This document shows positions 15,841-27,621 of a stretch of 64,000 bases of DNA, in pieces. Source of the stretch: Bog-473 sp963738135 (GTDB taxonomy: Bacteria > Actinomycetota > Acidimicrobiia > Acidimicrobiales > RAAP-2); contig CAVTVK010000004.1 in NCBI GenBank assembly GCA_963738135.1, positions 930,001 to 994,000 on the forward strand. Reading direction: 5' to 3'. The notes beneath the pieces are model-generated. The model worked only from the letters and a program-made list of their open reading frames with translations, did no database searches and was not told where the DNA came from. Each line of letters begins with the position of its first letter. Position 1 is the stretch's first letter. The position numbers were made by a program, and so were the translations under genes.

Positions 15841-18662
15841 TCAGAACGGTTGGGTCGGCGCAGCCTTCATTGCGGCTGGGTCGGCCTGGTCGGAGGACGA
15901 GGCCGCCTTCTTCGTCGCCGCGGCCTTCGTCGTCGCCGCGCTCTTCTTCGCCGTCTTCTTCGCCGTCTTCTTCGCCGTGGCCTTCTTCGCCGTGGCCTTC
16001 TTCTTGGCCGGCGCGGTCTTCTTGGCCGCCTTCTTCTTGCGCGTCGAGGGCCCGGCGGCCCGGCGCTCGCCCAGCAGCTCGGACGCGCGCTCGATGTCGA
16101 TGGACTCCACGGCGTCGCCCTTGCGCAGGCTGGCGTTGGTGGTGCCGTCGGTCACGTAGGGGCCGAAACGTCCGTCCTTGACCACGACCGGCAGGTTGGT
16201 CGTCGGGTCGGTGCCCAGCTCGCGCAGCGGCGCGGCCGACGCCCGGCCCCGGCGCTGCTTGGGCTGTGCGAACAGCGCCTGCGCCTCCGGGAGCGTGACC
16301 GAGAGCAGCTGCTCCTCACTGCCCGAGGCTGCGGGTGTCGGCACCGCGCTTGAGATACGGGCCGAAGCGCCCGTTGTAGGCCACGACGTCCTCGCCCGTC
16401 TCGGTATCCGTCCCGACGGTGCGCGGGATCTGCAGCAGTTCCAGCGCCTGCTCCAGCGTCAGCGTGGCCGGCTCCATGGAGGAGAACAGCGACGCCGTAC
16501 GCGGCTTGTCGCCGCCCTCGGTCACCTCACCCACCTGGACATAGGGCCCGAACCGCCCGGCTTTGACCTGGATGTCGAGGCCGCTCGCCGGGTCGGTGCC
16601 CAGCACCCGGTCGTTGGAGGGCGCAGCCAGGATCTCCTCGGCCCGCTCGATCGTGAGTTCGTCGGGGGCCATCTCGTCGGGGATTGAGGCCCGGTCCTCC
16701 CCGCGCTGGAGGTACGGGCCGTAACGGCCGACCCGCGCCACGATCGGCTCGCCGTCGCTCCCGTTGCCCAGCGGGATGGAGTTGATCTCGCGGGCGTCGA
16801 TGGCGCTCAGGTGCGTCGCCACCGAGGCCTTGAGCCCGACCGACTCGACCTCGTCAGCGTGCCCGTTGCCCGCACCCGGCCCGGCCGTGCCGAAGTAGAA
16901 GCGGGTCAGCCAGGGCAGGGCCTCCTCGCGCCCGGCGGCGATCTCGTCCAGGTCGTCCTCCATCGACGCCGTGAAGCCGTAGTCGACGAGGTCGCCGAAG
17001 TAGCGTTCGAGCAGCCCGACCACCGCGAACGCGGTGAAGCTCGGGCACCAGCGCCGTCCCCTTCTTCCACACGTAGCCGCGGTCGAGGATGGTGGCGATG
17101 ACGCTGGCGTAGGTGGACGGGCGCCCCACGCCCAGCTCTTCCATGGCCTTGACGAGCGAGGCCTCGGTGTAGCGGGCCGGCGGTTGCGTGGTGTGCGAGC
17201 CGGGCTCGAACGCGCTGCCTCCGACCACGTCGCCCACGGCCAGCGCCGGGAGCACGACCTCGCGGTCGGCCAGCTCGGCGTCAGGGTCGTCCTCGCCTTC
17301 GACGTAGGCGCGCAGGAAGCCGGGGAAGGCGATGACGCGGCCGCTGGCGGAGAACTCCGCCTCCTGCCCCTGGGCCATCCCCTCGGGCACCTGCGCCGTG
17401 AGGCGAATCTGCGCGCTCGTCCCGGTGGCGTCGTTCATCTGGGAGGCCACCGTGCGCTTCCAGATCAGCTCGTACAGGCGGAGCTCGTCCCCCGACAGCT
17501 CGCGCCCGGCCTGCTCGGGCGTGCGGAACGTCTCGCCCGAGGGGCGGATGGCTTCGTGCGCCTCCTGGGCGTTCTTGACCTTGCGCTCGTAGCGCCGCGG
17601 CGCGTCGGGCACGTAGGCGTCGCCGTACATCTGCCGCGCCTGGGTGCGGGCGGCGGTCAACGCCTGGTCCGACAGCGTCGTCGAGTCGGTACGCATGTAG
17701 GTGATGAAGCCCTGCTCGTAGAGGCGCTGGGCCACCTGCATGGCCCGCTGCGCGCTGAAGCGCAGCTTGCGGCCGGCCTCCTGCTGCAAGGTCGAGGTCA
17801 TGAACGGTGCCGCCGGCGAGCGCCGGAAGGGTCGCTCCGTCACGTTGCTCACGGTGAAGGACCGGCCCACCAGGGCGGTGGCGACCGACGTCGCCTCCTC
17901 CTCGCCGAGCACCCGGACGTCGCTCTTGCCCGTGCGCTCCCCGTGCTCGTCGAAGTCCTTGCCGGTGGCGATGGTGTCCCCGCCCAGCCCCACCAGCGCG
18001 GCACCGAAGCCCGACGCCGCCGCGGCATTGGTGAAGGTGCCGTCGACACCCCACCAGGTGGCGGAACGGAAGCGCATGCGGGCGCGCTCGCGCTCGACCA
18101 CCATCCGGGTGGCCACGCTCTGCACCCGCCCGGCCGACAGCCGCGGCATGACCTTGCGCCACAGCACCGGCGACACCTCGTAGCCGTAGAGGCGGTCGAG
18201 GATGCGGCGCGCCTCCTGCGCGTCCACCAGGCGTCGATCGAGGTCGCGCCACTCTTCGACGGCGCGGGCAATGGCGGCGGGCGTGATCTCGTGGAACACC
18301 ATGCGCTTGACGGGCACGGTCGGGGACAGCACCTCGGAGAGATGCCACGCGATCGACTCTCCCTCGCGGTCTTCGTCCGTGGCGAGATACAGCTCGTCGG
18401 CGTTCTTCAGCAGCTTCTTGAGGTTGGCCACCACCGACTTCTTCGGCGCGGACACCACGTAGAGCGGCTTGAAGCCGTTGTCCACGTCCACTCCGAGGCG
18501 CGCCCACGACTCACCCTTGTAGGCCGCCGGGACCTCGTCGGCCCCGCGCGGCAGGTCGCGGATGTGGCCGATCGACGACTCCACAATGAAGTCGGGACCG
18601 AGCATGCCGCCGATGGTGCGTGCCTTGGCCGGCGACTCGACGATCACGAGCGCCTTACCCAC
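15841..18662 (-). CDS. topA: DNA topoisomerase I with Lys-rich tail; frame broken at two sites
   Basis: This type IA topoisomerase relaxes negative supercoils. The N-terminal Toprim domain starts MGKALVIVESPAKA and holds DEDREGE. The active-site Tyr is Y322 (FITYMRTDS). The C-terminal part has at least four GR(F/Y)GPY repeats in place of zinc fingers, as in other actinobacteria, then a tail of AKKTAKK-type repeats (about 50 residues, histone H1-like) that raises processivity in related enzymes. The reading frame changes near 17040 and again near 16323 (a short C run); each is fixed by removing one base. Since topA is essential, sequence error is the likeliest explanation. It heads the topA-tmk-holB group. 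Confidence 0.93.
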
Positions 18663-18803
18663 GGCACGCCCCGCGGGGCACTGGTCGGCTGGGGGAAGGG
18701 GTGGGCATGATCACGTCAGAGTGCGGGTCCGCCACCCCACCTGTCAAGGGCAGGGTGGACGACCAGGGTGACAGCAGGACGGCTCGCTATCCGCCTGAGC
18801 AGG

Positions 18804-21110
<2,307 letters not shown>

Positions 21111-21291
21111 TCCCGGTGTGCCCTTTCTGTTCCTGTCAGTCTGGCGGGGAGGGGATGGAGGCGCCCTCCTCCGTGCGGTGCGGCAGCGCTCAGCACCATC
21201 GCCTTCGATGTCATCACCCCAGGCCGACGGCGCGCCGGTGAGGTCGCACCCGACGCCGGGCCGGGGGGGACGTTAGCGACTGGCGACGGGT

Positions 21292-21331
21292 CGGGCAATT
21301 TGGCTGTGGCGCCCGTCCGGGCAATTTGGCT
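21292..21331. repeat. 14-bp direct repeat (CGGGCAATTTGGCT x2) upstream of hppA
   Basis: CGGGCAATTTGGCT occurs at 21292-21305 and 21318-21331, 26 bp apart (about 2.5 turns). The rest of the 350-bp gap between hppA (minus, starts 21110) and the permease gene (minus, ends 21461) holds no convincing gene. The AT-rich core in GC-rich DNA suggests a repeated protein-binding site controlling hppA. Confidence 0.5.
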
Positions 21332-21460
21332 CTGGGCGGAGCGGCGAGGGACCAGGCAGACGGGTTCAGGGGTCCTCCGGGTCCTCGGGACCACCTCGTG
21401 GACCTCTTCACAGCCCAGCGTCGTTCCCTCGACACGTGGGCCCAATGCCCGTGGATGGGC

Positions 21461-23956
21461 TCACTCGTGCTCGACCGTCGCCCCGGAGTTGGTCTGCACC
21501 AGCTCGTACGAGGGATTCAAAATGGCTTGCCGCCGGGCCCAGTCGCCGACCATGCCCTCGACGACGAGGCGCGCCCCAGGCTCGATGCCTGCGATTTGGC
21601 GCCGACCTTGGAACACCAAGAGAATCTTGCCGGTGCCGTCGGCCAGGACGCATTCGAGGTTCGCGTTTCCTGCTCGCGGCTGGGTCCGCACCGAAATGAC
21701 CCGGCCCGCAATCCGAACGCGCTGACGCCACTCCACCCTCCCGATGGGCGTGGTCGCCTCAGCATGGCCTCCGAATGCCGCCCTTTCGAAGGATGAATCC
21801 GCTGCGCGTCGGTCCGCGGCCCGTCGTGCCGCCTTCTCGTGCGAGCGATCGGATCGGGTCCCCGCTGCTGCGTGCGCCAGCTCATGGTCGATCGTCTGAT
21901 GATCGGAGACGCGTCGCTTCGAGAACCAGCCACCGGTCAGTTGATAGGGCACCACGGTGGCATTGACGTGGTGGAGTTGCGCCACCGCCGCCGCAATACG
22001 GTCGGCCGTGCCGTCGTGAAGCAGGCGATGCCACCCAGTCGCGAAACCCCGTCGGGGGAGCAGAATGGTCAGTTCGGTCTCTTGGTCGGCTACCGCCTCC
22101 GCTGCCAGCTCGAGGACGGCCCGGCCGAGCCGCCGGTCTTCGCACTCCACGACGTCGAGCGGCAGCCGAGCGAGCCCGAGCCGGCTCCACTCGGCCACAA
22201 GCTCCGCCGATACTCGGCTGTCCAACGTGAAGTGCACCGCACGTATCTCGTCAGCGTTGAAAGTCCGGGCGTACTGCAGTGCCCGCGCCGTTGCCATGTC
22301 CAAGCGGTCCACGAGGACCACGACGATGTGCCGATTGAGCACTCTCGCCGCCGCCGCTTCGGCCGCACCTTCTTCGAGTTGGTGCTCCTCGTCCACGTAT
22401 TGACGGTGCAGCCGCAACAGAACGAGTACACCGAGCGGCAGGATGATCAGGATGACCCAGGCTCCTTCGCTGAACTTTGCCACCGCGATGATGAGCAACA
22501 CGATGAAGGAGAGCACCGAGGCGGTCCCGTTGATCACCAGCCTCCGTCTCCAGTGGTCCTCCCGGTGTGTCAGGTGATACTTCGCCATCCCCGCCCCGGC
22601 CATTGTGAATCCAGTGAACACGCCGATGGCGTACAGCGGAATGAGGCTGTCCACTCGAGCCCGGGTCACAAGCAGCAGGAGGACGGACACCACGGTGAGC
22701 ACGATGATTCCGGTCGAGAAGACCAGACGGTGGCCTCGCTTCGTCAGTTGGCGCGGCAAGTAGGAGTCCTCGGCAGCGAAGCTCGCCAGGAACGGAAAGC
22801 CCGTGAAGCTCGTGTTGGCCGCCAAAATGAGGATCAAGGTCGTCCCGATCTGGAGCATCGCGTACAGCACGCCGCCGAGCCCCCGGCTTCCGTAGACGTA
22901 CTTGGCAACCTGGGAGATCACCGTCGGGGTGCCGGTCACGTAGGGCACGGGGTGGGTTATCGACGCCAGAACGGATACCCCGAGCACGAGAGATCCGAGG
23001 ATCGTGGCCATCAAGATCATTGTGATCCGGGCGTTGCGAGATTCCGGTTTCCGAAAGATGCTCACACCGTTCGAAATGGCTTCTGTTCCCGTCAGGGCCG
23101 ATCCTCCCGAGGCGAAGGCCTTCAGCACCACGAAGACAGTGGCTCCATAGAGAAGACCGCTTCCCGCCGACCCGATGGGGACCGAGCCCGGATGCCCGTT
23201 GATGGGATGGGCATGCAGGGATCCGGTTGCCGTCTTGTAGAGCCCCCACGCAATGAGAAGCACCATGTTGGCGATGAAGAAGTAGGTGGGAACGGCGAAC
23301 GTGCGGCCGGCCTCGCGTATTCCGCGCAGGTTCCCGTACGCGAGGAGGATGACCAGGCCTATCGCGATCCACGTCGTATAGGGAGTCAGGCTCGGGATGA
23401 CGGAGGTGACGGCGGCCACGCCGGCAGCCACCGAGACCGCCACGGTCAAGGTGTAGTCGATCAGCAATGACATGGCGGCCACCTGGGCCACGTTGAGGCC
23501 GAAGTTCTCGCGCGCCACCACATAGGCACCTCCGGCCTTCGTGTACACCTTGACCACCTCGAGGTACGAGAGGGTCACGAAGATAAGGACGAAGATCACC
23601 GCGATGCTGATCGGGATGACCAAGGAGAATGCGGCGATCCCGACGATCGGGATCAAGGGAATGAGCATCTGCTCGGTGGCGTACGCCGAAGACGAGATGA
23701 CGTCCGAGGACAGGACCGCCAGGGCGGTCGGTTTGCCCAAACGCTCGGTGGACTGCCGCTCGGTGGCGATGGGCGGCCCGAGCAACCGGTTCTTGACGCG
23801 GTAGCGGAGGGTCTCGGGGAGATCGAGCTGGGCCAGCGTGGAAGCCGCTGGTTTCAAGCGGGCTTCCGGGGCGGGGAGCACCGATGTCGGGGGTGCGGCC
23901 GTCCCGGTCCCCGGCGATTCACCCCAATCGTCACCTCCGGCTCCCGCTTCCTTCAT
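21461..23956 (-). CDS. KimA-like APC-family permease fused to a C-terminal OB-fold domain
   Basis: An 831-aa protein. About 75-510 forms the APC-superfamily membrane core (VLSSDVISSSAYATEQ, GGAYVVARENFG, GGSALTGTEAISNGV), close in layout to KimA/YdaO potassium importers and to the mycobacterial Rv2690c permease. About 510-690 is a soluble USP-like segment (NRHIVVVLVDRLDMATARAL). About 735-820 is an added OB fold (RVRIAGRVISVRTQPR...LVFQGRRQIAGIEPG). In mycobacteria a stand-alone OB-fold protein (Rv2694c) is encoded close to Rv2690c and ceoB/ceoC, so the fusion links these parts. Divergent from ceoB/ceoC here. The likely role is K+ (or amino acid) uptake; the substrate is inferred. Confidence 0.82.
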   Translation of the reverse strand: MKEAGAGGDDWGESPGTGTAAPPTSVLPAPEARLKPAASTLAQLDLPETLRYRVKNRLLGPPIATERQSTERLGKPTALAVLSSDVISSSAYATEQMLIPLIPIVGIAAFSLVIPISIAVIFVLIFVTLSYLEVVKVYTKAGGAYVVARENFGLNVAQVAAMSLLIDYTLTVAVSVAAGVAAVTSVIPSLTPYTTWIAIGLVILLAYGNLRGIREAGRTFAVPTYFFIANMVLLIAWGLYKTATGSLHAHPINGHPGSVPIGSAGSGLLYGATVFVVLKAFASGGSALTGTEAISNGVSIFRKPESRNARITMILMATILGSLVLGVSVLASITHPVPYVTGTPTVISQVAKYVYGSRGLGGVLYAMLQIGTTLILILAANTSFTGFPFLASFAAEDSYLPRQLTKRGHRLVFSTGIIVLTVVSVLLLLVTRARVDSLIPLYAIGVFTGFTMAGAGMAKYHLTHREDHWRRRLVINGTASVLSFIVLLIIAVAKFSEGAWVILIILPLGVLVLLRLHRQYVDEEHQLEEGAAEAAAARVLNRHIVVVLVDRLDMATARALQYARTFNADEIRAVHFTLDSRVSAELVAEWSRLGLARLPLDVVECEDRRLGRAVLELAAEAVADQETELTILLPRRGFATGWHRLLHDGTADRIAAAVAQLHHVNATVVPYQLTGGWFSKRRVSDHQTIDHELAHAAAGTRSDRSHEKAARRAADRRAADSSFERAAFGGHAEATTPIGRVEWRQRVRIAGRVISVRTQPRAGNANLECVLADGTGKILLVFQGRRQIAGIEPGARLVVEGMVGDWARRQAILNPSYELVQTNSGATVEHE

Positions 23957-24093
23957 GCGCTCAGTAAATCATGGGCCGTCGTCCTCGGACCTCGACCGCC
24001 GGCCTTGACCAGGAGGACCGAGGACTCGGGATGGGGAAGCGGTCCGGAACTGCCCAACTTTGCAAGACCCGACGCGGCGTGTTGCACTGTGGC

Positions 24094-24768
24094 GTGCACG
24101 TCATCGTCGTCGGCTGTGGCCGTGTGGGGTCGGGGCTGGCCCTGTCCCTCACCGCCGAGGGTCACTCGGTGGCCATTTTGGACAAGTCGGCCAAGGCCTT
24201 CCGGCGTCTCAAGGAGTGGGACGGCCCCTGCATCGTGGGGTCCGGGTTCGACCGCGACGACCTCGAGAAGGCGGGCGCGCTCGAGGCCGATGCGCTCGCC
24301 GCCGTGACGAGCGGGGACAACACCAACATCCTCACGGTGCGCATCGCCCGCGAGACCTACAAGATCCCCAACGTCGTGGCCCGCATCTACGACCCCCGCC
24401 GGGCCGAGATCTACCAACGTCTCGGTATTCCCACCGTGGCCACGGTGACGTGGACCATCGACCAGGTCCGCCGGCGCCTGCTGCCCGACGAGGACGTCGG
24501 TGACTGGTCTGACGCCACGGGGCGCCTCACCCTTGTCGACCGTTCCTTGCCCGACAACTGGGCGGGGCGTCCCCTGAGCGACATGGAGCAGCCCGGCCGC
24601 CTCAGCCTGGTCTCGGTGACACGCGCCGGCGTGCCGCGGCTCGACGCGCGCCAGTTGGTGGGACAAGAAGGCGACGTCCTGCACATCGCGGTGCTCGACG
24701 ACGCCTTGCGCCAGTTCGACGAGATGCTGGGTCGCACCGAGGGCACGAACGGGTACGGCGCGCCATGA
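24094..24768 (+). CDS. ceoB: TrkA-family potassium-uptake regulator (CeoB)
   Basis: A 224-aa protein with an RCK/TrkA-N Rossmann domain: HVIVVGCGRVGSGLA at the N-terminus, the acidic end of beta-2 in VAILDKS, GSGFDRDDLEKAGA and SGDNTNILTVRIAR. A TrkA-C-like domain follows after about 140 (LVDRSLPDNWAGRPL). The GTG at 24094 places the start right before the Rossmann strand, as in mycobacterial CeoB; longer frames upstream look non-coding. The stop overlaps ceoC (ATGA). It binds nucleotides and gates a K+ channel or transporter, probably the divergent KimA-like permease. Confidence 0.88.
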   Translation: MHVIVVGCGRVGSGLALSLTAEGHSVAILDKSAKAFRRLKEWDGPCIVGSGFDRDDLEKAGALEADALAAVTSGDNTNILTVRIARETYKIPNVVARIYDPRRAEIYQRLGIPTVATVTWTIDQVRRRLLPDEDVGDWSDATGRLTLVDRSLPDNWAGRPLSDMEQPGRLSLVSVTRAGVPRLDARQLVGQEGDVLHIAVLDDALRQFDEMLGRTEGTNGYGAP

Positions 24769-25436
24769 AGGTCGCCATCGCCGGTGCGGGCAGCGTCGGC
24801 ACCGCCATCGCCTCCGACCTGCACGCCAACGGCCACGACGTCCTCGTCCTGGAGCAGGATCCAGAACTGGTGGAGCGCCTTCGTCCCACCCTCGACATCA
24901 CCTGGGTAGCGGCCGACGCCTGTGAGGTCTCCTCGCTCGACCGGGCCGGGCTCGCCACCGTCGACGTGGTGGTGGCGGCGACGGGCGACGACGAGGACAA
25001 CCTCGTGATCTCGCTCTTGGCCAAGCAGGAGTTCGCCGTGCCCCGGGTCGTGGCCCGGGTAAATCACCCCAAGAACCAGTGGCTCTTCAACGAGAGCTGG
25101 GGCGTGGACGTCTCGGTGTCCACGCCGCAACTCCTGACCGCGCTCGTCGAGGAGGCGGTCTCCGTCGGCTCGCTGGTCCGGTTGCTGCAGTTCAAGGGCG
25201 GCGTGGCCCATCTGGTCGAGATCACGCTGGCCGAGGACTCGCCGGCCAACGACACGGCGATCGCCGACCTGGACTTCCCGCGCGACGCCGTCGTGGTGGC
25301 CGTGGTCCGGACCGACCGTCTCATCGTCCCCCGGGGCGACACGACGCTGCAGTCCGGCGACGAGGTGCTCGTCCTGGTCACGGCCGACGCCGAGGATGCG
25401 GTGCACGCGCTGTTCATCGCGGAACAGCAGTCGTAG
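24765..25436 (+). CDS. ceoC: TrkA-family potassium-uptake regulator (CeoC)
   Basis: A 223-aa paralogue of CeoB: TrkA-N domain (KVAIAGAGSVGTAIA, VLVLEQDPE, GDDEDNLVISLLAKQ) and TrkA-C domain (about 140-223; VAVVRTDRLIVPRGDTTLQSGDEVLVLV). Its ATG overlaps the ceoB stop by 4 nt, so the two are translationally coupled and probably form a hetero-oligomeric gating ring. The gene pair opposite an APC permease is conserved in mycobacteria. Confidence 0.88.
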   Translation: MKVAIAGAGSVGTAIASDLHANGHDVLVLEQDPELVERLRPTLDITWVAADACEVSSLDRAGLATVDVVVAATGDDEDNLVISLLAKQEFAVPRVVARVNHPKNQWLFNESWGVDVSVSTPQLLTALVEEAVSVGSLVRLLQFKGGVAHLVEITLAEDSPANDTAIADLDFPRDAVVVAVVRTDRLIVPRGDTTLQSGDEVLVLVTADAEDAVHALFIAEQQS

Positions 25437-25544
25437 CCGCAACCAACCGGCAACCCCCGCGACATCCCTGTTCACGGCCACCAAACGTTCGCGGTCCCGT
25501 TTTCCAACTGTCACGTCCGCTCAAGCCGGGGGCCCGGTCGCCCG

Positions 25545-25550
25545 TAGCAT
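25545..25550 (+). promoter_or_regulatory. -10 box (TAGCAT) for a leaderless HAD-hydrolase transcript
   Basis: TAGCAT lies exactly 7 nt before the ATG at 25558, so transcription should start at or next to the start codon. No ribosome site is present between them. The same arrangement occurs before the genes at 34690 and 41408. Confidence 0.5.
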
Positions 25551-25557
25551 TAAGAGT

Positions 25558-26361
25558 ATGGAGGCGGCCTTCTTCGATCTCGACAAGACGGTCATAGACC
25601 GGGCCTCCATCGCCGCGTTCGGGCGGCCCTTCCTGAAAGGCGGGCTCATCAACCGCCGGATGGTGGCACGAGCCGCCATCTCCCAACTGATCTACCTCTA
25701 CTTCGGCGCCGACGAGGATCGGCTCGTCCGTGTCCGCGAGTCGATGCTGGCACTGACCAAGGGGTGGGATCGGGCCCAGGTGCGCCAGATCGTGCGCGAG
25801 ACGATGCTGCAGACGATGGAGCCGATCATCTACGCCGAGGCGCTCGAGCTCATGGAGTTGCATCGGGCCGCCGGCCATCGCGTCTACCTGGTCTCCGCGT
25901 CGCCCGAGGAGATCGTGCTGCCTCTCGCCGATCTGCTCGGCGTGGACGGAGCGATCTGTTCACGCGGCGAGGTCGACGAGCAGGGGTGCTACACGGGCCG
26001 CATGGCCTTCTACGCCTACGGCGAATCCAAGGCCACGGCCATGCGCGAGCTGGCGGAGCGCTCAGGCCTCGACTTGGCCGCCAGCAGCGCGTATTCCGAC
26101 TCCGGGACCGACTTGCCCATGCTGGAGGCGGTCGGTCGTCCCGTTGCGGTGAACCCTGACCGGGCTCTGGCCAAGGTGGCACGCGAACGCGGCTGGGAAA
26201 TACGGAACTTCATCAAACCGATCCGGCTGCGCGACCGCGTGGGCCGCACCACGCCGGTGGTGACGACGAGCCTGGCGGTGGCCGGCGCCGCGCTCATCCT
26301 GTGGCGGCGCGGCCAGCGGGGGCGTCACGCCGCGGCCAGGCTGGCCGGGCGCGCCGCCTGA
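25558..26361 (+). CDS. HAD-superfamily IB hydrolase (SerB-like phosphatase)
   Basis: A 267-aa protein with HAD motif I (FFDLDKTVID), motif II (YLVSASPEEIV), a Lys in GESKATAMREL and motif III (AYSDSGTDLPML). The pattern matches the HAD-IB family related to phosphoserine phosphatase and to the phosphatase part of CicA-type proteins. A helical cap lies at about 30-90. The C-terminus has a hydrophobic segment (VVTTSLAVAGAALILWRR) followed by Arg-rich residues, so the protein is probably anchored in the membrane by a single C-terminal helix. This is typical of actinobacterial members; the substrate (phosphoserine or lipid phosphate) is uncertain. Confidence 0.82.
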   Translation: MEAAFFDLDKTVIDRASIAAFGRPFLKGGLINRRMVARAAISQLIYLYFGADEDRLVRVRESMLALTKGWDRAQVRQIVRETMLQTMEPIIYAEALELMELHRAAGHRVYLVSASPEEIVLPLADLLGVDGAICSRGEVDEQGCYTGRMAFYAYGESKATAMRELAERSGLDLAASSAYSDSGTDLPMLEAVGRPVAVNPDRALAKVARERGWEIRNFIKPIRLRDRVGRTTPVVTTSLAVAGAALILWRRGQRGRHAAARLAGRAA

Positions 26362-26377
26362 GCGGGAGTCTCGGTTT

Positions 26378-26452
26378 CTACGCCTCGCGCAGGCGACGGG
26401 CGGCAACGACGCCGATGGCGATCAGCACGGCGAGGATCAGTAGCTTCTTCAT
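26378..26452 (-). CDS. Possible 24-aa single-span membrane peptide
   Basis: ATG at 26452 opens a frame of 24 codons: a hydrophobic segment KKLLILAVLIAIGVVAARR followed by a short basic end. A TAGGCT -10-like box lies 8 nt upstream, which would give a leaderless message. It lies between the HAD gene (plus) and the sigma-factor gene (minus). The charge pattern (Lys before, Arg after) suits a membrane peptide. No homologue is known to me. Confidence 0.35.
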   Translation of the reverse strand: MKKLLILAVLIAIGVVAARRLREA

Positions 26453-26473
26453 GGGCGGACAGCCTAGGCGCCG

Positions 26474-27424
26474 TCAGACGGTCAGCAAATCGCGCGCCCC
26501 GGTGTCCGAGGACGGGTGACGCAGCTTCGACATGGCCCGCGCCTCGATCTGCCGGATGCGCTCCCGGGTGAGGTTGAAGTGCTCGCCGACCTCCTCGAGG
26601 GTCCTGGGCTCGCCCCGGTCCAGCCCGAAGCGCAGGCGCAGAATCTCCCGCTCGCGCTCGTCGAGCGGCGAGAGGAGTCGGCCGATCTCGTCGGGCAACA
26701 GCGACACCGCCGCCACCTCGAAGGGTGACTCTGCGGAACGGTCCTCGACGACGTCGCCGAGCTCGGCATCGCCGTCCTCGCGCAACGGCTCGGAGAGCGA
26801 CAACGGCTCGGCCCGGAAGCGCAGTGCCTCGACGAGCTTGTCCTCGGGCATCTCGACCTCAATGCCCAGTTCGGCCAAGGTGGCCGGCCGGCCCAGTTTC
26901 AGCTCCAGACGTGCCTGGGCCTTCTGGACTCGGGCCAGCGTGTCGCCGGCGTGGACGGGGAGGCGGATCGTCCGCCCGGTGTTGGCGATGCCGCGGGTGA
27001 TGGCCTGACGGATCCACCATGTGGCGTACGTGGAGAACTTGAAGCCCTTGCGCCAGTCGAACTTCTCGACCGCATGCATCAGGCCGAGATTGCCCTCCTG
27101 AATCAGGTCGAGAAGCGGGAGCCCGGAAGCCTGGTACTTCTTGGCGATCGACACGACCAAACGCAGGTTCGACTGCACGAAGGTCTGCTGGGCCTGCTCG
27201 CCCTCCATCACGGCGCGCCGAAGCTCACGCTTCTTCGCGGTGGTGAGCCCCTTGGGTGCCTTGGCCACGTCGGCCTCGGCGTCGCGCCCGGCCTCGATGG
27301 CCTGCGCCAGCCGGACCTCGTCGTCCTTGGTCAGCAGTGGGTACTGACCGATATCTGTCAGATAGAGCCGGACGAGATCCTCGTCGTCGCGCTCAATTCG
27401 TTCCTTGGCCAAATTCTTCGCCAA
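26474..27424 (-). CDS. RNA polymerase sigma factor, sigma-70 group 1/2 (RpoD/SigA-like)
   Basis: A 316-aa protein with region 1.2 (DLVRLYLTDIGQYPLLT), region 2 (NLRLVVSIAKKY, GLPLLDLIQEGNLGLMHAVEKFD, FSTYATWWIRQAI), region 3 (about 160-230) and region 4 with the -35-binding HTH (TLEEVGEHFNLTRERIRQIEA). It lacks the long region 1.1. It could be the primary sigma factor with a short N-terminus or a principal-like HrdB/SigB paralogue; the window cannot decide. The start is a TTG at 27424 close behind GGAAGG; a TTG four codons later is an alternative. It directs RNA polymerase to -10/-35 promoters. Confidence 0.9.
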   Translation of the reverse strand: MAKNLAKERIERDDEDLVRLYLTDIGQYPLLTKDDEVRLAQAIEAGRDAEADVAKAPKGLTTAKKRELRRAVMEGEQAQQTFVQSNLRLVVSIAKKYQASGLPLLDLIQEGNLGLMHAVEKFDWRKGFKFSTYATWWIRQAITRGIANTGRTIRLPVHAGDTLARVQKAQARLELKLGRPATLAELGIEVEMPEDKLVEALRFRAEPLSLSEPLREDGDAELGDVVEDRSAESPFEVAAVSLLPDEIGRLLSPLDEREREILRLRFGLDRGEPRTLEEVGEHFNLTRERIRQIEARAMSKLRHPSSDTGARDLLTV

Positions 27425-27621
27425 ACCTTCCGTCCCATGACCACGGCAGGGGAACCTGGCCGGGCTGTCGCGCTCGTTGAAAGCGCAGCCGACGACCGAT
27501 TTCGGGCGTACGTAGGCTGCCCAGACAGTGTAATGGGGCTGTCAAGATGTATGGGCAGCAGGGAAAACGCCGGTGTCGCCCAACGGCCGTTCGACGTCGG
27601 GTCCGAACGCGGCGTCCCTCG

